A stretch of DNA of 15,836 bases from an uncultured Azospirillum sp. (GTDB taxonomy: Bacteria > Pseudomonadota > Alphaproteobacteria > RF32 > CAG-239), in contig CABUAP010000012.1 of NCBI GenBank assembly GCA_902489675.1, positions 1 through 15,836 on the forward strand, read 5' to 3'. Position 1 is the first letter of the stretch; every line of letters starts with the position of its first letter. Below the pieces are notes generated by a model. It had not been told where the DNA came from, searched no databases, and saw only the letters and a list, made by a program, of their open reading frames with translations. A program made the position numbers and the translations under genes. Positions 1 to 6,940 of this stretch are shown here, in pieces.

Positions 1-2121
1 CTATCGTGTCTTCTTAACTTCAGCCGACAGCTTTTTCAGCTTAGAGAGAATGTAGTTGTCCAAAAACTCGCTTGAACTGTTGACCTCCTTGGCCTGATAG
101 CCTTCGGCATTGGCATAAAGGGTAAAGAAATAAAAAGCATTCCAGAACGGGATCTGCGCTACCCGCGCCGCTTTGACGATTTCTTTTCCTTCCTGATCAA
201 CGGCCAGGTTACCGCCCTTTAGAACCGGCGAAGAAACCAGGAACCAGCGCAACGTATCGGAACCGATCTTGTTGAGCACCATCGCCGGGTCGGGATAGTT
301 TTTCAGCCGTTTGGACAATTTCTGCCCGCCTTCTGCCATCAGCAGCCCGGTGCAGATACAATTCTTAAAGGCCGGTTTATGATGCAGCGCCGTCGACAGC
401 ACGGTCAGGGTATAAAACCAGCCGCGGGTCTGATCCATCGCCTCGACAATAAAGTCTGCCGGAAAATGATTTTCGAACCATTCTTTATTATCAAACGGAT
501 AATGAATTTGGGCATAGGGCATCGAGCCGGATTCAAACCAGCAGTCGAACACGTCGGAAACGCGGCGCATCATACTTTTGCCGGTGGGATCGGCCGGATT
601 GGGGTAAACCACTTCGTCAATATAAGGCTTGTGCAGATCGGTTACCTCAATGCCGGTTTTTTCCCGGATTTCGCCAATTGAACCAAAAACATCAATGTGC
701 GGATATTTCGGATCATCCGACTTCCAGACCGGGATCGGCGTTCCCCAGAAGCGGTTGCGCGAGATCGACCAGTCGCGGGCGCCTTCCAGCCATTTGCCGA
801 AACGGCCGTCTTTGATGTGTTCGGGCACCCAATTGATCTCCTGATTGAGCTTAACCATCTCATCGCGAAAATCGGTTACCTTGACAAACCAAGAACTCAT
901 CGCCTTGTAGATCAGCGGGGTATCGGTACGCCAGCAGAAGGGATAGGAGTGGGTATATTGCTCTTTTTTAACCAAAAGACCGTTTTGTTTCAGCCACTGC
1001 ATGATCGGTTCATTGGTTTCAAACACCTGTTTGCCGGTATAATCGGAAACTTCGGCGGTAAATTTACCGGCTTCGTCAACCGGGCAGACAACCGGGAAGT
1101 TTTCGTCACAAGCGCGGCAGGCTTCAAAGTCGTCCTGACCGAAACCGGGAGCAATATGGACGATACCGGTACCGTCTTCGGTCGAAACAAACTCGCCCGA
1201 CAAAACTTTAAACGCGCCTTTTTCTTTCAGATGGCTAAAGTAAGGGAACATCGGTTCATAGCCCAAGCCCACCAGTTCGGCCCCCTTAAAAGTGCCGACC
1301 CGTTCGGCTTTGGCCAATTGCTGCTTATAGCGGCCGAGCAACGCTTCCGCCAGAATATACTTTTGGCCGTCCTCTTCCATCACCGCATAGGAAATATCAT
1401 TGCCGACCGCCAGCATCAGGTTGGAAGGCAGTGTCCACGGCGTGGTCGTCCAAACCAGCATTTTCATGCCGTTTTCGAGCTTGAACAAAACGGTAATCGC
1501 GTTATCGGTCTTGTCCTGATAGCCCTGATTGACCTCAAAATTGGACAACGGCGTTTCCGCCGCCCAGGAATAAGGCAGCACGCGGAAATCTTCATAAATC
1601 AGCCCCTTGTCGTAAAGGTTCTTAAAGTTGTGAATAACACTTTCCATAAACGGCAGATCCATGGTTTTGTAATCATGGGAAAAATCCACCCAGCGGCCGA
1701 TCCGCTTAAACATATCGACCCAGATATTGGAATATTTCAACACGTCCTGACGGCAGAAATTATTAAACTTCTCAACGCCGAACTCTTCAATCTGCTTACG
1801 GCCGGAAACGCCCAGCTGTTTTTCCGCCGACATTTCGGCCGGCAGACCGTGACAGTCCCAGCCCAGACGGCGCTCAACTTTCTTGCCGCTCATGGTCTGG
1901 AAACGGGCAACCACGTCTTTGACATAGGACACCATAATATGTCCGTAGTGAGGGGTACCGTTGGCAAACGGCGGTCCGTCATAAAAAACAAATTCGGCCG
2001 CATCGTCGCGGTTATGAACCGATTTTTCAAAAGTTTTATCTTCTTCCCAAAATTTGAGAACGCTTCTTTCCAATTCGGCAAAATCCGGTTTTGCCTGTTG
2101 TTCAGCATAATGTTTTGTCAT
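1..2121 (-). CDS. ileS: Isoleucyl-tRNA synthetase, C-terminally truncated
   Basis: Charges tRNA-Ile with isoleucine in the cytoplasm. Visible: class I HIGH motif as HYGH (residues 58-61), WDCHGLPAE (88-96), the CP1 editing domain with WTTTPWT (224-230) and HIAPGFGQDD (322-331), and the KMSKS loop as KLSKR (601-605). The KLSKR form and overall sequence match the long eukaryote-like IleRS type found in Rickettsiales, which usually exceeds 1000 residues. This frame stops at residue 706, just inside the anticodon-binding domain, at a TAG formed by bases 3-1. Over 300 residues are missing, so the cause is a frameshift or nonsense mutation, or an assembly error at the edge; this cannot be settled here. 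The start is supported by TAAGGTG about 9 bases upstream. Identity is very secure; intactness is not. Confidence 0.95.
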   Translation of the reverse strand: MTKHYAEQQAKPDFAELERSVLKFWEEDKTFEKSVHNRDDAAEFVFYDGPPFANGTPHYGHIMVSYVKDVVARFQTMSGKKVERRLGWDCHGLPAEMSAEKQLGVSGRKQIEEFGVEKFNNFCRQDVLKYSNIWVDMFKRIGRWVDFSHDYKTMDLPFMESVIHNFKNLYDKGLIYEDFRVLPYSWAAETPLSNFEVNQGYQDKTDNAITVLFKLENGMKMLVWTTTPWTLPSNLMLAVGNDISYAVMEEDGQKYILAEALLGRYKQQLAKAERVGTFKGAELVGLGYEPMFPYFSHLKEKGAFKVLSGEFVSTEDGTGIVHIAPGFGQDDFEACRACDENFPVVCPVDEAGKFTAEVSDYTGKQVFETNEPIMQWLKQNGLLVKKEQYTHSYPFCWRTDTPLIYKAMSSWFVKVTDFRDEMVKLNQEINWVPEHIKDGRFGKWLEGARDWSISRNRFWGTPIPVWKSDDPKYPHIDVFGSIGEIREKTGIEVTDLHKPYIDEVVYPNPADPTGKSMMRRVSDVFDCWFESGSMPYAQIHYPFDNKEWFENHFPADFIVEAMDQTRGWFYTLTVLSTALHHKPAFKNCICTGLLMAEGGQKLSKRLKNYPDPAMVLNKIGSDTLRWFLVSSPVLKGGNLAVDQEGKEIVKAARVAQIPFWNAFYFFTLYANAEGYQAKEVNSSSEFLDNYILSKLKKLSAEVKKTR

Positions 2122-2176
2122 TAATCCAACACCTTAAAGTTTTGCTATATTTTAAGTCGATTTTGATTTAGAAATT

Positions 2177-2205
2177 TTGAATTTGTATGTGCAAAAAAGT
2201 ATAAT
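2177..2205 (+). promoter_or_regulatory. Strong sigma70-type promoter, rightward
   Basis: TTGAAT (2177-2182), 17-base spacer, perfect TATAAT (2200-2205). It points away from ileS. The next coding start is about 270 bases downstream and has its own promoter, so this one may drive a non-coding RNA. ATCCCC/GGGGAT (2204-2218, 3-base loop) lies over the expected transcription start. Confidence 0.5.
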
Positions 2206-2211
2206 CCCCCT

Positions 2212-2369
2212 AGGGGATAATAATCGAGAAAGAATGTATCAAAAAGCTGCACATAAAATAAAAACCCTGCGGTAAAACTTATTAAACCGGTAATTTAATA
2301 CAATAACAGCGGGGAGTCAAGCTCTTAATGCTGGACTGCCCGCACAAACCGCAGAACCTGCCCGTTTTT
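2212..2369 (+). ncRNA. Candidate structured small RNA
   Basis: Most of the gene-free stretch 2122-2471. A transcript from the promoter at 2177-2205 would start near 2212. Two nested helices are visible. CTGCGGT (2267-2273) pairs with ACCGCAG (2348-2354). Inside it GCGGG (2309-2313) plus AGTC (2315-2318) pairs with GACT (2334-2337) plus CCCGC (2339-2343), with a single G/G mismatch. CCCG followed by five T (2361-2369) could end the RNA. The same arms also form in minus-strand RNA, where ACCGCAGGG is followed by a T-rich tail (2264-2255), so orientation is not certain. I do not recognise the family; a 6S-like RNA is one untested possibility. Confidence 0.3.
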
Positions 2370-2410
2370 AACCTTTTATAAGCGCCGCATTTTGTCCCGG
2401 CATCTTTCCC

Positions 2411-2439
2411 TTGCCTTTACCTGAAAAATATGCTATTTT
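2411..2439 (+). promoter_or_regulatory. Probable promoter of the gene at 2472
   Basis: TTGCCT (2411-2416), 17-base spacer, TATTTT (2434-2439). Transcription would begin near 2446, downstream of the alternative start at 2430, and so favours the ATG at 2472. Confidence 0.35.
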
Positions 2440-2471
2440 TGTCTATAGTTATTACAAAAAGGATTTTGATC

Positions 2472-2771
2472 ATGGATGGTAAAAAAATTGCCCGCGGCGG
2501 GGTTACGGTGGCGGAAACACTCGTAAAATACGGATTAATCAAGGGACTGGGAACAGTTGCCCGCTGCGGTGTCGAAGCAACCGGCGTTCTGCTGAAGGAC
2601 GGTATTAATCTGACACAACATTTTTCCGGTTGTTCACTCGGCACTCCCACTGCTGACTTTTTGATGAAAAAGACTCAAAAAGCCGTTGATATCAGCACTA
2701 AAGCCATGGAAAACGGAAGTATCTTCGTTTTGAAAAAACTGGCCGACAAAGCCCGCAACGGATTGTCCTGA
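2472..2771 (+). CDS. Small hypothetical protein (99 aa)
   Basis: Not recognised. A basic 99-residue protein with a glycine-rich, mildly amphipathic N-terminal half (TVAETLVKYGLIKGLGTVA, then GVEATGVLL) and a lysine-rich C-terminal helix-like half (MKKTQKAVDISTKAMENG). No clear signal peptide or full membrane span. The start at 2472 is chosen because AAGGA lies 8-9 bases upstream (AAAAAGGATTTTGATC before ATG) and because the -10 element at 2434-2439 excludes the upstream ATG at 2430. The stop is one base before the ATG of the next gene, so the two are almost certainly translated together. Codon use matches the neighbours. Coding status is likely, function unknown. Confidence 0.7.
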   Translation: MDGKKIARGGVTVAETLVKYGLIKGLGTVARCGVEATGVLLKDGINLTQHFSGCSLGTPTADFLMKKTQKAVDISTKAMENGSIFVLKKLADKARNGLS

Positions 2772-2772
2772 G

Positions 2773-3057
2773 ATGGAATGCGCCAAAGATTATCAGGCCG
2801 TGATCAGTGCAGACGGCCGGCTGGCTTTTGTTGTTCCCGCCCGGGAAAGTGCCCCCGGAAATTACCCGGAAATTGTCTATAACGGCGGAGAATCCGCGTT
2901 GCTCTACCGGTCGGCGGCGGATATTCTGGTGCTTGACAAGCTGCATGAGGCCGCGCAAAAAGCGCTTCGCTCCAAGCAATCAGTTGTGATCATCGAAGCC
3001 GACTATGCAAGCGGCGAAACCGTATATGATTATGAAGCGCCGGTTTTCCATAAATAA
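2773..3057 (+). CDS. Small hypothetical protein (94 aa)
   Basis: Not recognised. A soluble-looking acidic/basic mix with alternating hydrophobic stretches (LAFVVPAR, SVVIIEADYA) that suggest a small alpha/beta fold with a central helix (DILVLDKLHEAAQKALRSK). No cysteine pair, signal peptide or transmembrane segment. It starts one base after the stop of the upstream gene and has only a weak Shine-Dalgarno, so translational coupling is expected. A strong hairpin terminator begins 22 bases after the stop, closing a two-gene unit. Confidence 0.7.
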   Translation: MECAKDYQAVISADGRLAFVVPARESAPGNYPEIVYNGGESALLYRSAADILVLDKLHEAAQKALRSKQSVVIIEADYASGETVYDYEAPVFHK

Positions 3058-3079
3058 ACCAAATGTTTTTTAATATTTT

Positions 3080-3108
3080 TCAAGGCATCACAAGCCTTGA
3101 TTTTTTTT
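3080..3108 (+). terminator. Intrinsic terminator of the 2472-3057 unit
   Basis: TCAAGGC (3080-3086), 7-base loop, GCCTTGA (3094-3100), then eight T. Only the plus orientation has the T tract. Confidence 0.85.
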
Positions 3109-3408
3109 GTTTTTTATGCTATTTGCAAAGCAGGAATCAATTATTTTAACTAAAAAAACATAAAAACATGGTTGCCGCGTGCATCATTATTTGGCTGTTG
3201 TTATTTTTTTCGGATAACAGCACTCCGCAAAAAAATGAATAAGCCTTTGTCGTGCAAAATTCAAACGCTTATTTAGATTTTCCCTCCCGTCCAGAACAGC
3301 TCTCTTTTTGCCCTTCTGATCAGGACTTATTCTTTCCACCTTTTTACTGCCGGTAAAAAGGTTTTTCTTTACCAAATTTCATATTTTTATTCGACAAGAA
3401 ACCGGCGC
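3109..3408. other. Gene-poor stretch with inverted repeats
   Basis: No convincing reading frame. It holds GCTGTT/AACAGC arms around a T-rich loop (about 3192-3222), AATAAGC (3238-3244) against GCTTATT (3268-3274), a CTGATCAG palindrome, and the plus-oriented terminator at 3338-3366. No obvious promoter was found; TTGCAA at 3123-3128 is a weak -35 candidate. It may contain a small plus-strand RNA or be decayed sequence. Confidence 0.3.
3338..3366 (+). terminator. Terminator with no visible upstream gene
   Basis: ACCTTTTTAC (3338-3347), loop TGCCG, GTAAAAAGGT (3353-3362), followed by more T and CTTT. The T tract lies on the plus strand only, although the adjacent gene (anmK) is read from the minus strand, so it does not serve anmK well. 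Confidence 0.6.
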
Positions 3409-4515
3409 TTAACTCTGCGGTTCAAAAATTTCGCCGCCGATGACCGGCTCAGCCACGCCGGTGGTCGAAGGAAAACTGAGCGGCAGATAATGCAGCCGGC
3501 GAACCGCCCAAAAAGCAGCTTCCTGCGCATCGACGGCTTCCGGCTTCCAATCCGCCTCCACCGCTGTTTTGACGGTGACATTCGGCAGCCGCTGACGAAG
3601 AAAACGCATCAGGGTCGGGTTTTTGGCGCCACCGCCGCAGACAATAACATCCGCCGGCGGCTCCGGCAGATAAAGCGCCATCGAATAGGCGATGGATTCG
3701 GCAACAAAAGCGGTTGCCGTTGCGGCACCGTCTTCAAGCGACAAGCCTTCCAGATGTTCCATTTTTTCGGCAAAGACCGTCCGATCGCAAGCCTTGGGCG
3801 GGTATAGCGCAATATACTTGTGATGCATCAACGTGGCCAAAATCTTTTCGTCAACCTTACCGGTAATGGCCAACCGACCGTTATAATCAATATACATCCC
3901 GCCATGTTTCATAACCCAGTCGTTAATCACCGCATTACCGGGACCGCTGACAAAAGCTTTCATTTCTCCGCTGGTTCCAAACCACACGATTTCCGAAGTA
4001 CCGCCAATATCAATCACAACCAACGGACGCCGCATTTTTGAAGTCAGAGCTTCATAATAAACAGGAGCAAAAGGCGCCCCCTGCCCGCCGGCCAGAATAT
4101 CTGCCCCGCGAAAACGCGCCACTGTTTGAATCCCGGTTAAATTTGCCAATTGCTGACCGTCACCGATCTGGTGGGTATAGCGCTCCAACGGACGGTGGCA
4201 AATGGTGTGTCCGGCAAAACCCAAAATATCGGGAGAAACGCCTTCTTCGCGGATAAAATCTTTTACCGCCGCGGCGGCAAAAGCGGTAAAAGCACGTTCC
4301 GCTTCCTTAATGGCGGCCTCATGTGCGGGAGAATCGATCCTTTTACCCAAAACCGAACGTATCTGTTCCCGCAGTTCCTCTTCATAAGGGATCACAAAAG
4401 CCGGCCCCTGACGATACACATCAATCCCGTCGGTTTCCATCAAAGACAATCCCAGCCCGTCTAAAGAGGTTGAACCGGCAATACCTAATGTTGTGATACT
4501 TTTTATATTATTCAT
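3409..4515 (-). CDS. anmK: Anhydro-N-acetylmuramic acid kinase
   Basis: Phosphorylates and opens 1,6-anhydro-N-acetylmuramic acid to MurNAc-6-phosphate, recycling cell-wall sugar in the cytoplasm. At 368 residues it has the usual family length. Family marks seen: N-terminal GSTSLDG (14-20), GHTICHRP (102-109), QIGDGQQLANLTG (116-128), the ADILAGGQGAPFAP block (138-151) with D139 as the likely catalytic base, DIGGTSEI (169-176), and a C-terminal nucleotide-binding CGGGAKNP. Slight oddity: the first motif is GSTSLDG where most members have SGTS, and R replaces the usual D before FR in the RFRGAD segment. The start is fixed by an in-frame stop just upstream; SD support is weak (GGAGG is 19 bases away). 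A perfect TATAAT lies 35 bases upstream. It is divergent from tyrS and monocistronic. Confidence 0.95.
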   Translation of the reverse strand: MNNIKSITTLGIAGSTSLDGLGLSLMETDGIDVYRQGPAFVIPYEEELREQIRSVLGKRIDSPAHEAAIKEAERAFTAFAAAAVKDFIREEGVSPDILGFAGHTICHRPLERYTHQIGDGQQLANLTGIQTVARFRGADILAGGQGAPFAPVYYEALTSKMRRPLVVIDIGGTSEIVWFGTSGEMKAFVSGPGNAVINDWVMKHGGMYIDYNGRLAITGKVDEKILATLMHHKYIALYPPKACDRTVFAEKMEHLEGLSLEDGAATATAFVAESIAYSMALYLPEPPADVIVCGGGAKNPTLMRFLRQRLPNVTVKTAVEADWKPEAVDAQEAAFWAVRRLHYLPLSFPSTTGVAEPVIGGEIFEPQS

Positions 4516-4549
4516 GGCCTGATTTTAAATTATGCCTCCGTTGGCTGCC

Positions 4550-4555
4550 ATTATA
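4550..4555 (-). promoter_or_regulatory. -10 element upstream of anmK
   Basis: Perfect TATAAT on the minus strand, 35 bases before the anmK start. No good -35 hexamer is visible, so only the -10 is annotated. Confidence 0.3.
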
Positions 4556-4648
4556 AACAAGATGGGTTAAAATTTTGTATATCTGCATAAAACCGAAACA
4601 ATTATCAAGAATCTGCCGGTTCAAACCCCGATAATCCGACAAGATTGC

Positions 4649-4676
4649 TTGCACTGTACAAATTATATGCTAATAT
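4649..4676 (+). promoter_or_regulatory. Probable tyrS promoter
   Basis: TTGCAC (4649-4654), 16-base spacer, TAATAT (4671-4676), 33 bases before the tyrS start. Confidence 0.35.
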
Positions 4677-4709
4677 GCAAAAAAATTTAGTTAGATAAGG
4701 CAAGGAAAG

Positions 4710-5969
4710 ATGAGTCATTTCAAATCAGAATTTTTGAACATTATGCTTGAACGCGGTTTCTACAACCAATGCACCAACGAAAGCGGTTTTGATCAATATT
4801 TGTACGAGTGCGAACAAAAAGGCACCCCTGCCGTCGGCTATCTCGGATCGGATCCGACCGGCGACAGCCTGCACGTCGGGCATATCGTGCCGCTGATGAT
4901 GATGCGCTGGTTCCAAAAATGCGGACACAAACCGTTGACTTTGGTCGGCGGCGCCACCGCACGCATCGGTGATCCTTCGGGTAAAGACAAGCTGCGGCCG
5001 TTTCTTTCCGAAGAAACGCTGGCGCATAATATTGAGGGGTTAAAAAAATCTTTCAGCAAATTCCTAAATTTCGGTGACGGCAAAAATGACGCCCGGATGG
5101 TGGATAACTGGGATTGGTTCAAAGACATCAATTATCTTGCTTTTCTGCGCGATATCGGCACCTACTATTCGGTTAACCGAATGCTGACCATGGACAGCGT
5201 CAAAAGCCGTCTTGACCGCGAACAGCCGATGAGCTTTTTGGAATTTAACTATATGTTGCTGCAAGGCTATGATTTTTGCGAGTTGTATCAAGAATACGGC
5301 TGCCGCGCCCAAATTGCCGGTTCCGACCAATGGGGAAACATCACTTCGGGAACTGAACTCGCCCGCCGCAAATATGATGTAGAACTGTTTGGCTTTACCA
5401 GCCCGATCATTACCGACTCCGCCGGCAAAAAAATGGGCAAATCCGAAGGCAACGCGGTCTGGATCAACGAAGACAAGCTGCCGGCCTATGACTACTATCA
5501 GTATTTTCGCAATATCGGCGATACGGAAGTGGGCAAATGCCTGCGTATTTACACCGATCTGCCGATAGATGAAATCCGCCGGCTGGAAGCTTTGAAAGAT
5601 CAGGAAATCAACGAAGCAAAAAAAATCCTGGCTTTTGAAGCGACAAAGATCTGCCGCGGTCTTGATGAAGCAAAAGCCGCTGAAGAAACGGCAGTTAAGA
5701 CATTTGAACAAGGCAGCATCGGCGGCGAACTGCCAACTTTGCAAAAATCAAACGTTGCCGGACTGTCGCTGCTTGATGCTTTTGTCGAAATCGGTTTTTG
5801 CGCCAGCAAAGGCGAAGTGCGCCGGCTGATCAAACAAAACGGTATTCGGGTTAACGACAAAGCCGTCAGCGATGAAAACTATGTTTTTTCGGCAGACGAC
5901 CTTATCAACGGACAGATCAAAATTGCCCAAGGCAAAAAGAAATTCGGTCTTATCAAACAGGCGGATTGA
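4710..5969 (+). CDS. tyrS: Tyrosyl-tRNA synthetase
   Basis: Charges tRNA-Tyr in the cytoplasm. At 419 residues it is the normal length of bacterial TyrRS. Visible: GYLGSDPTGDSLHVGH with HVGH at 55-58, the GGATARIGDPSGK loop (80-92), the tyrosine-binding helix YMLLQGYD (181-188), GSDQWGN (204-210), the KMSKS loop as KMGKS (241-245), and a C-terminal S4-like RNA-binding domain (about 350-415) containing ASKGEVRRLIKQNGIRVND. The start is supported by TAAGG 9 bases upstream and by AAGGAAAG directly before ATG. It is divergent from anmK. No terminator follows directly; a new promoter overlaps its stop codon, so some read-through into the small genes downstream is plausible. Confidence 0.97.
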   Translation: MSHFKSEFLNIMLERGFYNQCTNESGFDQYLYECEQKGTPAVGYLGSDPTGDSLHVGHIVPLMMMRWFQKCGHKPLTLVGGATARIGDPSGKDKLRPFLSEETLAHNIEGLKKSFSKFLNFGDGKNDARMVDNWDWFKDINYLAFLRDIGTYYSVNRMLTMDSVKSRLDREQPMSFLEFNYMLLQGYDFCELYQEYGCRAQIAGSDQWGNITSGTELARRKYDVELFGFTSPIITDSAGKKMGKSEGNAVWINEDKLPAYDYYQYFRNIGDTEVGKCLRIYTDLPIDEIRRLEALKDQEINEAKKILAFEATKICRGLDEAKAAEETAVKTFEQGSIGGELPTLQKSNVAGLSLLDAFVEIGFCASKGEVRRLIKQNGIRVNDKAVSDENYVFSADDLINGQIKIAQGKKKFGLIKQAD

Positions 5970-5994
5970 CAAAACCTGCCCGGTTTGATAAACT
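5966..5994 (+). promoter_or_regulatory. Promoter overlapping the tyrS stop codon
   Basis: Consensus -35 TTGACA (5966-5971) contains the tyrS TGA stop. After a 17-base spacer comes TAAACT (5989-5994). The spacer holds AAACC/GGTTT arms (5972-5986), a possible operator. It would drive the genes at 6042 and 6298. Confidence 0.6.
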
Positions 5995-6010
5995 TTAGAC
6001 TCTAAAAACT

Positions 6011-6026
6011 ATTATTAATCAATTAG
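6011..6026 (+). promoter_or_regulatory. Recurring leader element, copy 1
   Basis: ATTATTAATCAATTAG, in the 5' leader of the gene at 6042. Its ATTATTAA core ends 23 bases before the ATG, and there is no Shine-Dalgarno. Confidence 0.35.
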
Positions 6027-6041
6027 AAAAATTCATACATT

Positions 6042-6263
6042 ATGAAAGATGCAAAAATTCAAAAAGTGATGACAAGCAACTCGCTTTACACACTCTTTTT
6101 CGCAGACGGCACTTCTCTTGAACTGTACAGGAGCCAATTTCGCGGCGTTACCCGACCCAAGGCCGGCGATATGTTCCGAATACAAGAAGAAACACAAGCC
6201 AACGGGAAAACTGTTTCCAAGTTTTTCCTCAACGGAAAGGAAGTCAAAAGTCAAGTTCTTTAA
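6042..6263 (+). CDS. Small hypothetical protein (73 aa)
   Basis: Not recognised. A small, probably all-beta soluble protein: strands around SLYTLFFADG and SLELYRSQF, then RPKAGDMFRI and a closing VSKFFLNGKEV. The pattern from R/K-P-x-x-GD through an I-rich strand to F-x-NG recurs in the next gene (KPQRGDNILI and AVFNGTRIL), so the two may be diverged copies of one small domain of SH3- or OB-like type; that fold is a guess. Start at 6042 is the first ATG after the consensus promoter at 5966-5994. There is no Shine-Dalgarno, but the recurring leader element lies in the 5' UTR. The next gene follows after 34 bases, apparently in one transcript ending at 6568. Confidence 0.7.
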   Translation: MKDAKIQKVMTSNSLYTLFFADGTSLELYRSQFRGVTRPKAGDMFRIQEETQANGKTVSKFFLNGKEVKSQVL

Positions 6264-6269
6264 TACCAA

Positions 6270-6285
6270 TTCATTAACCAATTTA
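6270..6285 (+). promoter_or_regulatory. Recurring leader element, copy 2
   Basis: TTCATTAACCAATTTA between the two genes of the 6042-6513 unit, ending its core 20 bases before the second start codon. Being inside an apparent transcript, it suggests action in the RNA. Confidence 0.35.
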
Positions 6286-6297
6286 AATTTTTGTGCT

Positions 6298-6513
6298 ATG
6301 TTTGAAAGAAATCTGACCATCGTTTCTGTTGAAAAACGGGACGATAAGTATGGTATTTGGCCGGAATTGTCCACACCGTTTTCACTGCCCTGTGTGCTTT
6401 TCGGCGATCGAAAACCGCAGCGCGGCGACAACATCCTGATCGAATGCGAAGGCGAAAGCATCGTCGGCGCCGTATTTAACGGAACCCGCATTCTCGGACC
6501 TTCTCGACCGTAA
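6298..6513 (+). CDS. Small hypothetical protein (71 aa)
   Basis: Not recognised. The frame is open upstream to 6118, but that part overlaps the preceding gene out of frame, so the ATG at 6298 (MFERNLTIVSVEK) is taken as the start. Predicted strands: LTIVSVEKR, PCVLFGD, DNILIECEGE and SIVGAVFNG. KPQRGDNILI and AVFNGTRIL mirror the end of the upstream protein, hinting at tandem duplication. No Shine-Dalgarno; copy 2 of the recurring leader element lies at the usual distance. It shares the promoter at 5966 and ends 20 bases before a strong terminator. No catalytic motif or membrane segment. Confidence 0.65.
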   Translation: MFERNLTIVSVEKRDDKYGIWPELSTPFSLPCVLFGDRKPQRGDNILIECEGESIVGAVFNGTRILGPSRP

Positions 6514-6532
6514 ACCGGAAAATCTTTTCATT

Positions 6533-6568
6533 AAAGACTGCATACATAAAAGTATGCAGTCTTTTTTT
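6533..6568 (+). terminator. Strong intrinsic terminator
   Basis: AAAGACTGCATAC (6533-6545), loop ATAAAA, exact complement GTATGCAGTCTTT (6552-6564), then T to 6568. A perfect 13-bp stem closing the 6042-6513 unit. Confidence 0.92.
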
Positions 6569-6598
6569 GGGGGCATTGATCCCGGCCGCAAAAAGCTA

Positions 6599-6626
6599 TT
6601 GACAAGCACGCAAAAAACGTTATATT
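6599..6626 (+). promoter_or_regulatory. rpmG promoter
   Basis: TTGACA (6599-6604), 16-base spacer, TATATT (6621-6626), 47 bases before the rpmG start. Near consensus, as expected for a ribosomal protein gene. Confidence 0.65.
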
Positions 6627-6672
6627 ACAGAAAAACTTGCGTTTAACACTAAAATTTTAAGAGTATAAAAAC

Positions 6673-6840
6673 ATGGCAAAAGCAATAAAAGTTAAAGTTA
6701 AAATGGAAAGCACTGCCGGTACCGGTACATTTTTCGTCGCTGAAAAAAATCCGAGAACCCATCCGGAAAAACTGTCCATGAAAAAATATGACAAGAAGTC
6801 AAAAAAACACGAAGAATTTGTTGAAAAGAAACTGAAGTAA
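6673..6840 (+). CDS. rpmG: 50S ribosomal protein L33
   Basis: Component of the large ribosomal subunit. Only 55 residues, the normal L33 length: it begins MAKAIKVKVKMEST, has the family pattern GTGTFFVAEKNPRTHPEKLSM, then KKYDKKSKKHEEFVEKKLK. It has no cysteine, so it is the zinc-free (C-minus) form usual in Alphaproteobacteria. The start is the ATG at 6673; the upstream TTAAGAG is only a weak Shine-Dalgarno. It is monocistronic, with its own near-consensus promoter and a perfect-stem terminator. Very basic, fitting rRNA binding. Confidence 0.93.
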   Translation: MAKAIKVKVKMESTAGTGTFFVAEKNPRTHPEKLSMKKYDKKSKKHEEFVEKKLK

Positions 6841-6866
6841 TTATCTTCCGAAAGATACAGTTTTTC

Positions 6867-6895
6867 AATGCCGGTTGTAAACAACCGGCATTTTT
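6867..6895 (+). terminator. rpmG terminator
   Basis: AATGCCGGTTG (6867-6877), loop TAAA, CAACCGGCATT (6882-6892), T run to 6895. Confidence 0.9.
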
Positions 6896-6940
6896 CGTTG
6901 TTTCCGATCCCTGTTCAACCAATAATGACGCAAAATACGG

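Noticed and set aside
1..3. TAG read as an amino acid, which would keep ileS open
   Set aside because: TAG at 11676-11674 falls exactly at the expected end of the phosphoesterase, so it appears to act as a normal stop here.
697..2124. Long plus-strand frame (475 codons) opposite ileS
   Set aside because: It is a shadow of ileS, which has all family motifs on the other strand; the product has no recognisable domain and no ribosome site.
2204..2218. ATCCCC/GGGGAT inverted repeat as a terminator
   Set aside because: Six-bp stem with a 3-base loop and no T tract; at most an operator or part of overlapping divergent promoters.
2255..2369. T-box riboswitch upstream of ileS
   Set aside because: ACCGCAGGG plus a T tract on the minus strand looked suggestive, but there is no TGGNACCGCG box or specifier stem, and T-boxes are not expected in Alphaproteobacteria.
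3187..3375. 62-codon minus-strand frame after anmK
   Set aside because: TTG start, no ribosome site, contains the terminator hairpin at 3338-3366, low-complexity basic product.
5064..5744. 226-codon frame opposite tyrS
   Set aside because: Antisense shadow of a fully supported synthetase gene.
6118..6297. Upstream extension of the 6298 gene
   Set aside because: It overlaps the 6042 gene in another frame and has no protein-like pattern.
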